DNA from: Amycolatopsis thermoflava N1165
Lineage (GTDB): Bacteria > Actinomycetota > Actinomycetes > Mycobacteriales > Pseudonocardiaceae
Assembly: GCF_000473265.1 (NCBI RefSeq)
Contig: NZ_KI421511.1
Coordinates: forward strand, 5,438,360 to 5,502,359
DNA length: 64,000 nucleotides
Direction of reading: 5' to 3'
In this document: in pieces, positions 17,557 to 26,458 of the stretch
How positions within the stretch are numbered: position 1 is the first letter of the stretch
How the letters are laid out: every line of letters starts with the position of its first letter
Position numbers and translations under genes: made by a program
Notes under the pieces: generated by a model
Databases searched by the model: none
The model's input: only the letters and a program-made list of their open reading frames with translations
What the model was told of the DNA's origin: nothing

Positions 17557-18390
17557 GTGGCTCGCGGCCGGAAACAAGACCCTGAAGACAGCCCGTCGGG
17601 AGCCGGATCGCCGGAAGAGGAGCGCGATTACTCCGTCCGCGCGGTTGAACGGGTTTGCCTGATCCTCAACCTGTTGCAGGAGTCCGTCGACGGGATCACC
17701 CTCAACGAGGTCGCCCAGACGACGGGGCTGCCGAAGTCCTCGGCATTCCGGTACCTCTGGACGCTCGAGAACCACAGGTACGTCGAGCGGGACGAGGAAC
17801 ACGGTCTGTTCCGGCTGGGCCTCGGGTTCGTCGGTATGCAGTCACGGCACCTGGAGATCCTGCGCGAGCGGGCACGGCCGACGCTCGAGAGCCTGCGGGA
17901 CGAGTTCGGCGAGACGGCGAACCTCGGCCTCCTTGACGGCGACCGCATCATCTACATCGAGATTGTCGAAAGCCGGCGGGGCGTCCGGCTGGCCGCTGCC
18001 CGCGGCGATCACGACTACCTGCACAGCACCGCCCTCGGCAAGGCGATCGCGGCCCACCTGCCCGAGGACCGGGTCCGGCAGCTGCTGGAGAACACGGGCC
18101 TGCCCGCACGGACCGCCAACACGATCACCTCGATCGACGACTACCTGGACGAACTGGCGAAGGTCCGGCGCGTCGGATACGCCGTCGACAACGGCGAGAA
18201 CGAGATCGACGGCCGGTGCGTCGCCGCGCCACTCCTGGCAACCCACCTCCCGGCGGCGATCAGCGTCAGCGGGCCGGCTTCACGCTTCACCATGCAGGAC
18301 GTGAAGAAGGTCGCCAAGACCCTGATCGACATGGCGGCGGAGATCGCGACCAACCCCGTTTCCGCAGACTTGGAAGCGCGGAAGTCCTGA
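17557..18390 (+). CDS. IclR-family transcriptional regulator
   Basis: 277 residues from a GTG with AGGAGGAG just upstream (17546-17553). Residues ~28-85 are the winged helix-turn-helix ('YSVRAVERVCLILNLL', 'LNEVAQTTGLPKSSAFRYLW'). The remainder is the IclR effector domain ('HLEILRERARPTLESL', 'LHSTALGKAIAAHLPE', 'IDGRCVAAPLL'). IclR proteins usually repress catabolic operons until a small organic acid or sugar-derived ligand binds. The position between two catabolic operons, and the palindromes at 17384 and 23777, make it the likely regulator of both. Confidence 0.92.
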   Translation: MARGRKQDPEDSPSGAGSPEEERDYSVRAVERVCLILNLLQESVDGITLNEVAQTTGLPKSSAFRYLWTLENHRYVERDEEHGLFRLGLGFVGMQSRHLEILRERARPTLESLRDEFGETANLGLLDGDRIIYIEIVESRRGVRLAAARGDHDYLHSTALGKAIAAHLPEDRVRQLLENTGLPARTANTITSIDDYLDELAKVRRVGYAVDNGENEIDGRCVAAPLLATHLPAAISVSGPASRFTMQDVKKVAKTLIDMAAEIATNPVSADLEARKS

Positions 18391-18398
18391 CCACGCGA

Positions 18399-20021
18399 TC
18401 ACCGGCCGCGAAGCAGGAACCGGCCAGCACGGGCACCCGTTGTCCGTCCGTCAGCCACAACCTGCCGACCGTTGATCCAGACGTGCCGCACGCCCTCCGC
18501 GTAGCGGCACGGATCGGTCCAGGTCGCCCTCTCCCTGACCGCGGCTAGGTCCAGCACCGCGATGTCCGCCTTCGCGCCTGACGCGATGCGGCCACGGTCG
18601 ATCAGGCCGAGCCGCTCCGCCGCGGCCAGGGTGCTCTTGTGCACGGCAGTGGGGAGGTCCACCACGGATCGCGCGCGGACGTACCGTTCGATGAGACGTG
18701 CGTGCGCACCGAAGTTCCGCGGGTGCGGTTTCCCCGGCGCGTCCTCGGTCATCGCACTGCCGTCGCTACCCACGATCGACAGCGGATCCGCGAGAAAGAA
18801 CTCGACGTCGGCTTCGTCACGGTAAAAGAGGACGACCTGAACCCGGTTGCCATACCGGGCGCAGAGGTCGAGGCACAGGTCCTCGGGGCCCGTATCGAGG
18901 GCCTCGGCCGCCTGCGCCACGCTCCGGCCCGCCAGTTCCGGCCGCCCGGTATCCACGAACGAGAACACCACACGGCTCCAGTCCCAGGGGATGGCGCCGA
19001 AGAGGCCGCGCGACAGCTCGCGACGCGCCCGGTCGTACAGGCGCCCCGATGACAGCTGTTCACGAATGCCCGTCTCTCCCGACTCCTGCAACCAACCTGG
19101 CAAATACTGCGTGAGGGCCGATGCCGAAGCGTGGTAGGGATACACGTCGTACCGGACGTCGAGCCCGCGGTCCGCAGCCGCTTGGAACAACGCGACCACC
19201 TCCGGTGCCCGTCTCCACATCTTGGGGTCGTTCAGAGCCACGTGCGAGAATTGCAGCTTGACGCCGGCAGCACGGCAAACGGCTATCGCCTCCTCGAACG
19301 GCTCCGTCCCAGGGGTCGCCCTGGCATGGGTCGCGTACATGGCACCGTGCTCGGCCAGCACCCGGCCCAGTCGCACGAGTTCATCGAGGTTTGCGAACTT
19401 CGAGGGGACGTAAGTGAGGCCGCTCGACATGCCGAATGCGCCTTGCTCGAGCGATTTGCCCAAGCTCGCCGCCAGCCGTTCCAGGTCCGCCCGGTCGAGG
19501 TGGACGTCAGCCGAGCCCGTACACGCTATTCGCAACGCACCGTGTCCCACGAGCGGCACGACGTTCATCACCGGCCCGCTCGCGGTGACTGCCTCAGCGA
19601 ATCCCGCCAGGTCATCCCACCAGACGCGCTGCCGGGGGAAACCGATCCCGGTGATGAACTCTTCGAGTGCATCTCGCCGAGACCGCGCGACGGGAAAGGG
19701 TGAAAAGCCGCAGTTACCGATGACTTCGGTGGTCACGCCCTGCGCAACCTTGCTTCCCGCCCCCGGCTCGTGGAGGAAACTGACGTCCGAGTGCGTGTGG
19801 ATGTCGATGAACCCGGGGACGATCGTCAGTCCAGTGCAATCGATGCGGTCACTCTCGTCGACCTCAGCTACCGGAGCGGAAACCGCCTTGATCTCATCGC
19901 CCGCCAACAGCACGTTTCCGAGGAACGGAGGACGCCCGGTTCCGTCGACAACCGTGCCGTTGCAAAGCCAGGTTCCATTTTCCGCAGCTCTCACCTGCGA
20001 GCCATCAAACGATCCACGCAT
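18399..20021 (-). CDS. N-acyl-D-amino-acid deacylase (D-aminoacylase family)
   Basis: 540 residues of the amidohydrolase superfamily. Metal-binding 'GFIDIHTHSD' (His75, His77), 'TTEVIGNCGFSPFP' with the D-aminoacylase Cys ligand, 'VGHGALR', 'ATHARA', 'QFSHVALND' and the catalytic-Asp region 'IVGSDGSAMTED' are all visible, ending in 'ASGAKADIAVLDL'. It hydrolyses N-acyl-D-amino acids (or related D-configured amides) to a free D-amino acid and a carboxylate. Its 5' end overlaps the upstream glycosidase gene by 17 bases. With the peptide-type importer nearby, it suggests uptake of an acylated D-amino-acid compound. Confidence 0.9.
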   Translation of the reverse strand: MRGSFDGSQVRAAENGTWLCNGTVVDGTGRPPFLGNVLLAGDEIKAVSAPVAEVDESDRIDCTGLTIVPGFIDIHTHSDVSFLHEPGAGSKVAQGVTTEVIGNCGFSPFPVARSRRDALEEFITGIGFPRQRVWWDDLAGFAEAVTASGPVMNVVPLVGHGALRIACTGSADVHLDRADLERLAASLGKSLEQGAFGMSSGLTYVPSKFANLDELVRLGRVLAEHGAMYATHARATPGTEPFEEAIAVCRAAGVKLQFSHVALNDPKMWRRAPEVVALFQAAADRGLDVRYDVYPYHASASALTQYLPGWLQESGETGIREQLSSGRLYDRARRELSRGLFGAIPWDWSRVVFSFVDTGRPELAGRSVAQAAEALDTGPEDLCLDLCARYGNRVQVVLFYRDEADVEFFLADPLSIVGSDGSAMTEDAPGKPHPRNFGAHARLIERYVRARSVVDLPTAVHKSTLAAAERLGLIDRGRIASGAKADIAVLDLAAVRERATWTDPCRYAEGVRHVWINGRQVVADGRTTGARAGRFLLRGR

Positions 20022-22017
20022 GCCACTGTTCCTCGCCTTGCAGGCCCGGCCCGGTGCGCAAGCGGTCGAGCGATGTCTCGATCTCCCGGACGAAACCCCA
20101 GTGTTCGCGCACCACCAGGGGAGCGAGGTAAGCCGGCTTTGTCGTGGCCGCGGTCTTCAACAGCTCGCGCCCGTCTGCGGACAACCGTTCGACCTCCTGG
20201 CTGGTCAATGTCGGCCGCCGGGCCGCTTCGATGACAGCGAGGAAAAGATCGGCGGTCGCCGCGAGCCGGCCCGACTCGGCTTTCCACTGCGTGACGGGCT
20301 CGGGCCAGAAGCGAACCACCCGCCCTTCGGGCATGATCGAAACCGCGTCTCGCAACGTCGCCGCGACCTGCCGGAGGACGTCTGCCATTGGCGGCTGGAT
20401 GATCGCGAACGAACGCAACAAGTCGTCCGGGTACTGGGTGCTTCCCGCAGCGGCGGTCGAGAAGTAGGGCAGCAGGTGGTGGACGATGTACATCATCAAC
20501 GGATAACTGGCGGTCACCGATCCGGCCGATCGGATGGCCTGGAGAGCGACGTCATGTTCGTCGTTCGCGATGTACCTGGCCCACCTCTGCTGGAAGCCCC
20601 CGGCGCCACCTGAGTGTTCGAGGTTCCACGACAGATCGGCGAAACACGCGTAGTTCGCGTGATCGGCGGGATCCGGCAAACTGTAGGCGAGGGCACCCTG
20701 CGCGCCGGCATTATGGCCACGGCGCAACACAGCCTCGATGTTCCCGGAAAAGTCCTGCTGGAACAGGTGCGGGAAGAGCCCGGTCGTGGGACAGCACCAC
20801 GTCTCCGCGCGATCGGCGTTCGGTCTCGGGGCCGGATCGTTGTACTTCCACCAGGCGATCACCGGCACCGGGAGATCACGCTCTTCAACCGCGTCGAGAT
20901 AACGGTCGAGGACACCCTCACGCACGAGCGTGTCGTGCCAGTGCACCATGGCAACGCCTTCGCCCGCGAGCACTTCGCCCACGCACAGGAGGTACTCGAT
21001 GAGCATGTCTCCGGGTGACAGCGACCGGCAACCTACACAACGGCAGTACGGGCTGACAACGCGCCGACGATCGGCTGGATCGACGTTCCGTATCGGATAG
21101 TACTCGTCGCCGGCGACGTGCAGCCGGGACAGCCCGTTGGGGCGCAGGTGTTCTGCGACGAGGCAGCGCACCAGGCGCGCCAGCTCCGCACGAGCCTCCG
21201 GTCGCGAGACGCAATACCCGTAGCCGGTGGGCGCTCCCTCGTCGTCCAACGCGGACAGCGCCGGTAGGGCGCGTGGTACCAGGGTGGAGTGACCGGGGCC
21301 ACCGAGATGGGGGATGATCTGGACGCCCAGGCGGTCCGCGTACCGGACCACCTCGCCGAAGAATCGGCCGGCGAACATCGCCGGCAGGTAGTCCAGGTCG
21401 ACCTCGCGTTCTGTCTCCGCGCTCCAAGTGGTCACGTGTTGTGGTGACTCGAGTTGCGGGTACCCCGGCAACGGGGTGAAGAGGTATTCACTGGGACTTC
21501 CGTCATGACGGATGTCCCAGCAGCCGTAGATCGACACGCCGACCGTGTTGATCTTCAGCTGGGACATCCGGTCGAGGAATTGACGCCAGTCCTCGATCGA
21601 CATGCGGTCCGTTCCGGCGAAGGATTCGACGAACACACCCCGGACGGCGAAGGTCGGCCAATCCGCAACCTCGCCTTCGGGCAGTGATCCGTTTCCGCCC
21701 CAGTCCCAGACGTCGAGCAGCGTGCGCACAGCGTGCAAAGCGCCAAGGCTGTCACCGGCTGACACGCGCACTCCGGTCTCGTCGAGCTGTATCTCGTAAG
21801 CCTCCCTCCTGAGTCCTGCTCGATGGAAGGTGACGGGCAGAGCGGGCAGTGACGGATCACCGGACACGAGCCCGGCGATCCTCCGGATGTGGTCTTCGTA
21901 CTTTCGCAACCCCTCGTCGAGCTCAGCGACCAACAAGGTGCTGACGCGCACAGTCCGTCCGGTCCAAGAAGCGCGCCTGGGTTGTGGCACCAAAGCCGGC
22001 CCCGCCACGGAACTCAC
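20005..22017 (-). CDS. GH20-like beta-N-acetylhexosaminidase
   Basis: About 670 residues. The N-terminus reads 'ALVPQPRRASWTG', as in the GH20b domain. 'ADWPTFAVRGVFVES' starts a TIM barrel, and 'IIPHLGGPGHSTLV' and 'LHVAGDEYYPI' follow. Asp304-Glu305 fit the adjacent acid pair that GH20 enzymes use for substrate-assisted cleavage of N-acetylhexosaminides. No signal peptide is seen, so it would act on imported substrate. Start choice is uncertain: the GTG at 22017 gives the right N-terminus, with another GTG three codons later. Ribosome sites are weak, and coupling to the preceding DUF4432 gene (stop at 22028) is likely. The C-terminal ~250 residues are unassigned. Assignment beyond a GH20-like fold is inference. 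Confidence 0.72.
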   Translation of the reverse strand: MSSVAGPALVPQPRRASWTGRTVRVSTLLVAELDEGLRKYEDHIRRIAGLVSGDPSLPALPVTFHRAGLRREAYEIQLDETGVRVSAGDSLGALHAVRTLLDVWDWGGNGSLPEGEVADWPTFAVRGVFVESFAGTDRMSIEDWRQFLDRMSQLKINTVGVSIYGCWDIRHDGSPSEYLFTPLPGYPQLESPQHVTTWSAETEREVDLDYLPAMFAGRFFGEVVRYADRLGVQIIPHLGGPGHSTLVPRALPALSALDDEGAPTGYGYCVSRPEARAELARLVRCLVAEHLRPNGLSRLHVAGDEYYPIRNVDPADRRRVVSPYCRCVGCRSLSPGDMLIEYLLCVGEVLAGEGVAMVHWHDTLVREGVLDRYLDAVEERDLPVPVIAWWKYNDPAPRPNADRAETWCCPTTGLFPHLFQQDFSGNIEAVLRRGHNAGAQGALAYSLPDPADHANYACFADLSWNLEHSGGAGGFQQRWARYIANDEHDVALQAIRSAGSVTASYPLMMYIVHHLLPYFSTAAAGSTQYPDDLLRSFAIIQPPMADVLRQVAATLRDAVSIMPEGRVVRFWPEPVTQWKAESGRLAATADLFLAVIEAARRPTLTSQEVERLSADGRELLKTAATTKPAYLAPLVVREHWGFVREIETSLDRLRTGPGLQGEEQWHAWIV

Positions 22018-22027
22018 CGCCAAGTCG

Positions 22028-22996
22028 TCAATCCGGATCCAGGGACACAGGTGGTGGAGAACGTAATCCAGTTTCCGGCACGCGCCCCAGAGGATGACTT
22101 TCGCTCGAACGAAGCTCTGCGCATTCGACCTCAAGCCGGATCGTCTTGCTGGCACCAGGAGCAAGGACGAGCTCCGGTGCGGGAGCCGGGGGCGGCACAC
22201 CGGGCAGCGGAGCGGTGGCCGGCTCCACCGCCAGAACCCCACCGTGCGGCGTGTCGCAGCGCCAAAGGTGGCCGAAGGGCAGTTCATCGCCGCTCCAGGC
22301 GATCTTGATCTCCAGCATCCGCCGGTGATCTCGGAGTACCGCCTCGGCGCGCTCCCCGGCTGGCGGCTGGGGTAGCGCCGTGGTCTGGTACGCGCGCTCG
22401 AGGTGTGGGTCACCGAGCCTCTGCCCATGCAGGAGGAACAACATTTCCGGACCGGGAAGCAGGAGGTTCACGTGGTACAGCAGGCGGACCCGCTCGGCCT
22501 GGCAACCGCGGTTCGTGATTACGTCGGAGAGCAGGAACCGGCCTCGACCCCCCTCGGTGCTGATCTGCCGCTCCACCTCGAGCAACGACCCGAGCCCGTC
22601 CGCTTCGCTGATCCGAGCGCGAGCCGAACCTTCCGGCCCGATGGCGACCAAGTGCGCGCGCTGATGCGCGAAGGTCCCGTGCAGACCACGTTCGTGCACC
22701 GGCCGGCCGATGTGAAACAGCCCGCACGTAGTGACGAGGCCACCACTGAACCCGCTGATCCAGGCGTTGTCCCTCAGCACCGCCAGCGGCGGGACGTCAC
22801 GGCTCTCGTCGTACCAGGCCAGCGGCTTGCTCCGCCACCACGCCTGGCCCACGTCGAACCCGCGGTCCGGGAGAATCCGGATGTCCAGTCCGTCTTCGAC
22901 GCGAATCTCCAACTGGCGCGTCCCCGTGGCGGGGCCGTTCGTCACGACGGACTCGCGGACCTCGCACCACCTCCCGGCGGAGTCACGAGCGCTCAC
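22028..22996 (-). CDS. DUF4432 / aldose-1-epimerase-like protein
   Basis: 322 residues resembling the galactose-mutarotase-like DUF4432 family. 'LDIRILPDRGFDVGQAWWRS' is the characteristic segment, followed by 'GFSGGLVTTCGLFHIG', 'HGTFAHQRAHL' and 'GLHGT'-type histidines that would line the sugar pocket, plus a beta-sandwich C-terminal part. These proteins are thought to mutarotate or isomerise sugars or sugar acids. Few are characterised. It lies between an SDR (ATGA overlap at 22993-22996) and the GH20-like gene, so it may handle the sugar that the glycosidase releases. Confidence 0.75.
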   Translation of the reverse strand: MSARDSAGRWCEVRESVVTNGPATGTRQLEIRVEDGLDIRILPDRGFDVGQAWWRSKPLAWYDESRDVPPLAVLRDNAWISGFSGGLVTTCGLFHIGRPVHERGLHGTFAHQRAHLVAIGPEGSARARISEADGLGSLLEVERQISTEGGRGRFLLSDVITNRGCQAERVRLLYHVNLLLPGPEMLFLLHGQRLGDPHLERAYQTTALPQPPAGERAEAVLRDHRRMLEIKIAWSGDELPFGHLWRCDTPHGGVLAVEPATAPLPGVPPPAPAPELVLAPGASKTIRLEVECAELRSSESHPLGRVPETGLRSPPPVSLDPD

Positions 22997-23763
22997 GTCA
23001 ACGTCCAGCCACCGTCCACACCGATCGCCTGTCCTGTCATGAAACGGCTGTCAGGGCCGGCCAGGAAGCTGACGACACCTGCCACGTCGTCAGCAGTGCC
23101 ACGCCGCCCGATCACCTGGTGCCGGAGCGCGGCGCGATCGGTCTGGGCACGATCAGCGAAGCTTTCCTCTTCCTCTTCAGTGCGGATGGCGCCAGGCACC
23201 ACGCAGTTCACCCTGATGCCCCGAGGTCCCAGCTCGCGGGCGAGCGACCGGGTGAAACCGATGACTCCAGCCTTGCTCGTCCCGTAGTGCAGCGCGCTCG
23301 GAGCGCCGGTACGTGCCAGGACACTGCTCACAGTCACGATGCAGCCGTCTCGAACCTCCGCGGAGCGGAACGCCCGTTGACTACACAGGAATGCGCCGCG
23401 GAGGTTCACACCGATGATCCTGTCCCACTCTTCCGGGCCGATCTCGGTCCAACTCCGGCGGACGGTCGCCGCCGCGTTCAGGACGAGGGTCCCGACCCGG
23501 CCGAGTTCACGTTCGCATTCCTCGAAGAGAAACTGCACGTCCGCGGGCTCCGCGACGTCTGCCGGGATGACGAGCGCGGTGCCGCCGGCGTCCACGATGT
23601 CCTCGGCGACCTGCTTTGCAAGGGTGACCATACGTTCGTCAGGATGACTGTTCAATGCTACGGCCATCCCCTCCGCCGCGAGGCGGCGGCCGATTGCTGC
23701 CCCGATGCCCCGTGAGGCACCCGTGACGAGCGCAACGCGCCTTTCCCCAGCAGCCACCATCAC
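22993..23763 (-). CDS. SDR-family oxidoreductase
   Basis: 256 residues, classical short-chain dehydrogenase. The nucleotide-binding motif is 'VTGASRGIGAAIG', with 'LVLNAAATV' (NNAG-like) and 'VNLRGAF'. Catalytic Ser-Tyr-Lys are in 'VSSVLARTG' and 'HYGTSKAG', and 'GVDGGWTLT' is at the end. It probably oxidises or reduces a hydroxyl of the sugar or hydroxy acid handled by the operon. It is the first gene of the minus-strand set SDR-DUF4432-GH20-deacylase. A candidate IclR box lies 14-30 bp upstream of its ATG. Confidence 0.9.
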   Translation of the reverse strand: MMVAAGERRVALVTGASRGIGAAIGRRLAAEGMAVALNSHPDERMVTLAKQVAEDIVDAGGTALVIPADVAEPADVQFLFEECERELGRVGTLVLNAAATVRRSWTEIGPEEWDRIIGVNLRGAFLCSQRAFRSAEVRDGCIVTVSSVLARTGAPSALHYGTSKAGVIGFTRSLARELGPRGIRVNCVVPGAIRTEEEEESFADRAQTDRAALRHQVIGRRGTADDVAGVVSFLAGPDSRFMTGQAIGVDGGWTLT

Positions 23764-23776
23764 CCTCCTCGACTGC

Positions 23777-23793
23777 GTTTCAGTAAATGAACA
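23777..23793. promoter_or_regulatory. Second candidate IclR operator, GTTTCA-N5-TGAACA
   Basis: Left half-site GTTTCA is identical to the 17384 site, the spacer is also 5 bases, and the right half TGAACA matches TGAAAC at four of six bases. It lies immediately upstream of the SDR gene and 31 bp beyond the transporter operon end, where a repressor could block the SDR-deacylase transcript. The match links this operon to the 17.3-10.9 kb operon. Confidence 0.45.
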
Positions 23794-23824
23794 GGATATA
23801 CCATTTCAGTCCGAAACCGGCCGT

Positions 23825-24637
23825 TCAACCCAACGCCAATTCCTCCTCGCCGGTCCCCAAGCCCAGTTCGGCATCGCGGGAGGCGCTCACGAGGCCGGTC
23901 ACGTAGGGGTCGTGCGTCAGATTTACGTCGAGCAGGTCGTCCACCGGTCCGTAGAACAACGACTTGCCGTGGCGCAGCACCAGCACGTCATCAGCGAGTA
24001 CCTTCGCCACCGCTAGGTCGTGGGTGACCACGACAGCAGCGAACCCGTGCTCCTTCTGCAACTTGAGCAGAAGGTTGATGATCTGCGCCTGCACGGACAC
24101 GTCGAGCGCAGAGGTCGGCTCGTCACACAGGAGAACCGATGGCTCGGGCGCCAGCGCGCGGGCAATGACGATCCGTTGTAGCTGACCGCCGGAAAATGAA
24201 CGAGGACGGTCTTTGGCGCGTGCTGGGTTGATGCCGACGAGGGACAGGAGCTCGGTTACCCGGGCCCGCCTCGCGGCGCGCGACCTGCCGCGCAGTGGTT
24301 CAGCGATGCTCGAGCCGACACTGCGCATCGAATCGAGCGCATCGGACGGGTTCTGAAACACCATTTGCACGGGACTGACCCGGCCCGCCCGGCATGCGTG
24401 CGGTGCGCCGTGGATGAGAGTCTCGCCACTGGTCGGGGTCTCGAGCCCGGCTATACACCGCACCAGCGTGGTCTTGCCCGCACCGCTTTCCCCCACGATC
24501 GCGAGTGTCCGGCCTCGTTCGACCGAAAACGTGATCTCGGCAAGGGCTTCGCGTTTGACGCGTCCACGGCCCCCGAAGGTCTTGCCGAGGCCAATCGCTT
24601 CAATGGCGGGGGCAGTTCCGATCACTGAGGTAGTCAC
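23825..24637 (-). CDS. Oligopeptide-type ABC transporter ATP-binding protein (DppF-like)
   Basis: 270 residues. Walker A 'GESGAGKTT', Q-loop 'VFQNPSDALDSM', signature 'FSGGQLQRIVIARAL', Walker B 'VLLCDEPTSALDVSVQAQ' and switch His in 'VVTHDLAVAK' are intact. It energises peptide/nickel-class import together with the neighbouring ATPase. The GTG start at 24637 has GGAGG eight bases upstream, immediately after the preceding gene stop. Last gene of the five-gene importer operon. Confidence 0.93.
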   Translation of the reverse strand: MTTSVIGTAPAIEAIGLGKTFGGRGRVKREALAEITFSVERGRTLAIVGESGAGKTTLVRCIAGLETPTSGETLIHGAPHACRAGRVSPVQMVFQNPSDALDSMRSVGSSIAEPLRGRSRAARRARVTELLSLVGINPARAKDRPRSFSGGQLQRIVIARALAPEPSVLLCDEPTSALDVSVQAQIINLLLKLQKEHGFAAVVVTHDLAVAKVLADDVLVLRHGKSLFYGPVDDLLDVNLTHDPYVTGLVSASRDAELGLGTGEEELALG

Positions 24638-24638
24638 G

Positions 24639-25604
24639 TCAATCCTCCAGATCAGCGAAGTGGCATGCTGCGCCGCGAGCGCCGGCCGTGACGTAGACCG
24701 GCGTCTGGTCCCTGCATTTCTCCCGAGCAGCAGGGCACCTCGGGTGGAAGTAGCACCCCGATGGCCAGTCACCCGGTAACGGCGGTTCACCGCCGACCGT
24801 GGGTAGCAGGACCCGGTTCGAACTGTTCAAGCGCAGAGAGCACGAGACGAGCGTTCGAGTATAGGGATGCGCGGGTTTGCGGAGAACGGTAGATGTCGGT
24901 CCCAGTTCTGCCAAGTGCCCGGCGTACAAGATGCCGATCTCGTCGCAGAAATGGCTTACCAATGCGAGGTCGTGGGATATCAGCAGCATGCCAGTGTTCC
25001 CGTCACCGGCGATGTCGCGTAGCAGCCTGAGCGCATCCACGCGTAAGTTGGCGTCCAGCGCGGAGGTTGGCTCATCGACGACCAGGAGTTCCGGAGCCGG
25101 CATGAGCGTCATCGCCAATGCGACACGCTGGCTCATGCCGCCGGAAAGTTCATGCGGGAACAGGCGGAACAAACTGGCCGGCTCGGGCAAACTGAGCTTC
25201 GCACAAAGCTCCTCGGCACGAGCCACGGCTTCCGGCTTGCTCATCAGCCGGTTCCGCACCACCGACTCGACCAACTGAGGCCCGATCCGCTGAACCGGAT
25301 CGAAGGCGCTCGCGGGGTCTTGCAACATGAGACCGGCCATCCTGCCCAGGAGCGGTACAACGGTGTCCGGCTTCGACAGGTCAAGCCACTGTCCACGTCC
25401 GAAACGAACGCGTCCGGCCGCTTTGAGCCCCCGCGGCAACAGACCGAGCATCGCGCGAGCAGTGACCGTCTTCCCCGCCCCCGTCTCGCCGAGGAGTCCC
25501 ACCATCCGCCCGGCTTGAACCACGAGGTTCACCCCGGACACCACTTCCGCTCCGCTCACCGTCCTGACGGCCAGGTCCTCGACGACAACCGCTGGAGCGT
25601 TCAT
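24639..25604 (-). CDS. Oligopeptide-type ABC transporter ATP-binding protein (DppD-like)
   Basis: 321 residues. Walker A 'GETGAGKTV', signature 'LSGGMSQRVALAM', Walker B 'LLVVDEPTSALDANLR' and 'LISHDLALVSH' are present. The C-terminal oligo_HPY extension has Cys-rich 'CYFHPRCPAAREKC' and a final Cys in 'AACHFADLED', as in peptide-class ATPases that carry an Fe-S-binding motif. The ATG at 25604 shares a base with the stop of the upstream permease (TGATG). A longer upstream reading through the permease is antisense-frame noise. Confidence 0.93.
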   Translation of the reverse strand: MNAPAVVVEDLAVRTVSGAEVVSGVNLVVQAGRMVGLLGETGAGKTVTARAMLGLLPRGLKAAGRVRFGRGQWLDLSKPDTVVPLLGRMAGLMLQDPASAFDPVQRIGPQLVESVVRNRLMSKPEAVARAEELCAKLSLPEPASLFRLFPHELSGGMSQRVALAMTLMPAPELLVVDEPTSALDANLRVDALRLLRDIAGDGNTGMLLISHDLALVSHFCDEIGILYAGHLAELGPTSTVLRKPAHPYTRTLVSCSLRLNSSNRVLLPTVGGEPPLPGDWPSGCYFHPRCPAAREKCRDQTPVYVTAGARGAACHFADLED

Positions 25605-26458
25605 CAATGGCCTCCGTTGTCGACGTGGAAACGGTCGCGCAGACCGTCCCCGATCAGGTTCGCAGCCAGGATGAGCACAACGATGAACAACCCGGGCACC
25701 GTTGCGATCCACCAAGAACTGCCGAGCTGGTCGCGCCCCTGCGCGATCATGTAACCAAGACTCGGCGTAGGCGGTTCCAGGCCGAGACCGAGGAACGACA
25801 AGCCCGCTTCGTACAGCATCACACCACCGACCTCCAGCGAACTGAACACGACGATGGGCGTCGCCGCCGCCGGAACCAGGTGGCTGATCAAGATGTTGCC
25901 CTTCCGCGCGCCGGCCAACCGCGCTGCCGCGATGTACCCGCGCTCGCGCTCGACGAGCGTGTGCGTCCGGAGGAGTCTCGCGAACGGCACCCAAGCGACG
26001 GAGGACAGCAGCAACACCATCGTCACTACGTTCCTCGGCACCACCATGGCAGCGGCGAGGAACACGAGAATTGGCGGCACGGCAAGCTGGAGATCGACGA
26101 TCCGCATGAGCAGCGCGTCCACCCAGCCCCCGACGTAAGCGGAAAGAGTGCCGATCGTGACGCCGACAACCGCGCTGAGCAGCGTAACCGTGACGCTGAT
26201 CATCAGTGACGTCACGATCCCGTGCGCGCACCAGTTCAGGAGATCTCGGCCGAGGACGTCCGTGCCGAGGGGATGCCCCGGGGAGAACGGGGGGAGGCCG
26301 CCCTCCGACAACTCCTGCGTGTTGGGGTCTTCGAGCCAGAACACCGCGAACAATGCGAGGGCGATCATGGCACCCAGCAGGGTTACACCGGCCCGCAGAG
26401 AAGTGGCTCCCGCGCTCGTCCGAGGCCGGCGAGGGATCCTGTCCGCTATGGCTATCAT
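25604..26458 (-). CDS. Oligopeptide-type ABC transporter permease (DppC-like)
   Basis: 284 residues. One N-terminal membrane helix ('VTLLGAMIALALFAVFWL') is followed by the periplasmic-type 'PFSPGHPLGTDVLGRDLL' motif typical of DppC/OppC. Several further helices and the cytoplasmic coupling loop 'YIAAARLAGARKGNILISH' (the EAA motif) follow. It forms half of the membrane channel. It is overlapped by four bases with the upstream permease and by one base with the downstream ATPase gene. Confidence 0.93.
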   Translation of the reverse strand: MIAIADRIPRRPRTSAGATSLRAGVTLLGAMIALALFAVFWLEDPNTQELSEGGLPPFSPGHPLGTDVLGRDLLNWCAHGIVTSLMISVTVTLLSAVVGVTIGTLSAYVGGWVDALLMRIVDLQLAVPPILVFLAAAMVVPRNVVTMVLLLSSVAWVPFARLLRTHTLVERERGYIAAARLAGARKGNILISHLVPAAATPIVVFSSLEVGGVMLYEAGLSFLGLGLEPPTPSLGYMIAQGRDQLGSSWWIATVPGLFIVVLILAANLIGDGLRDRFHVDNGGH

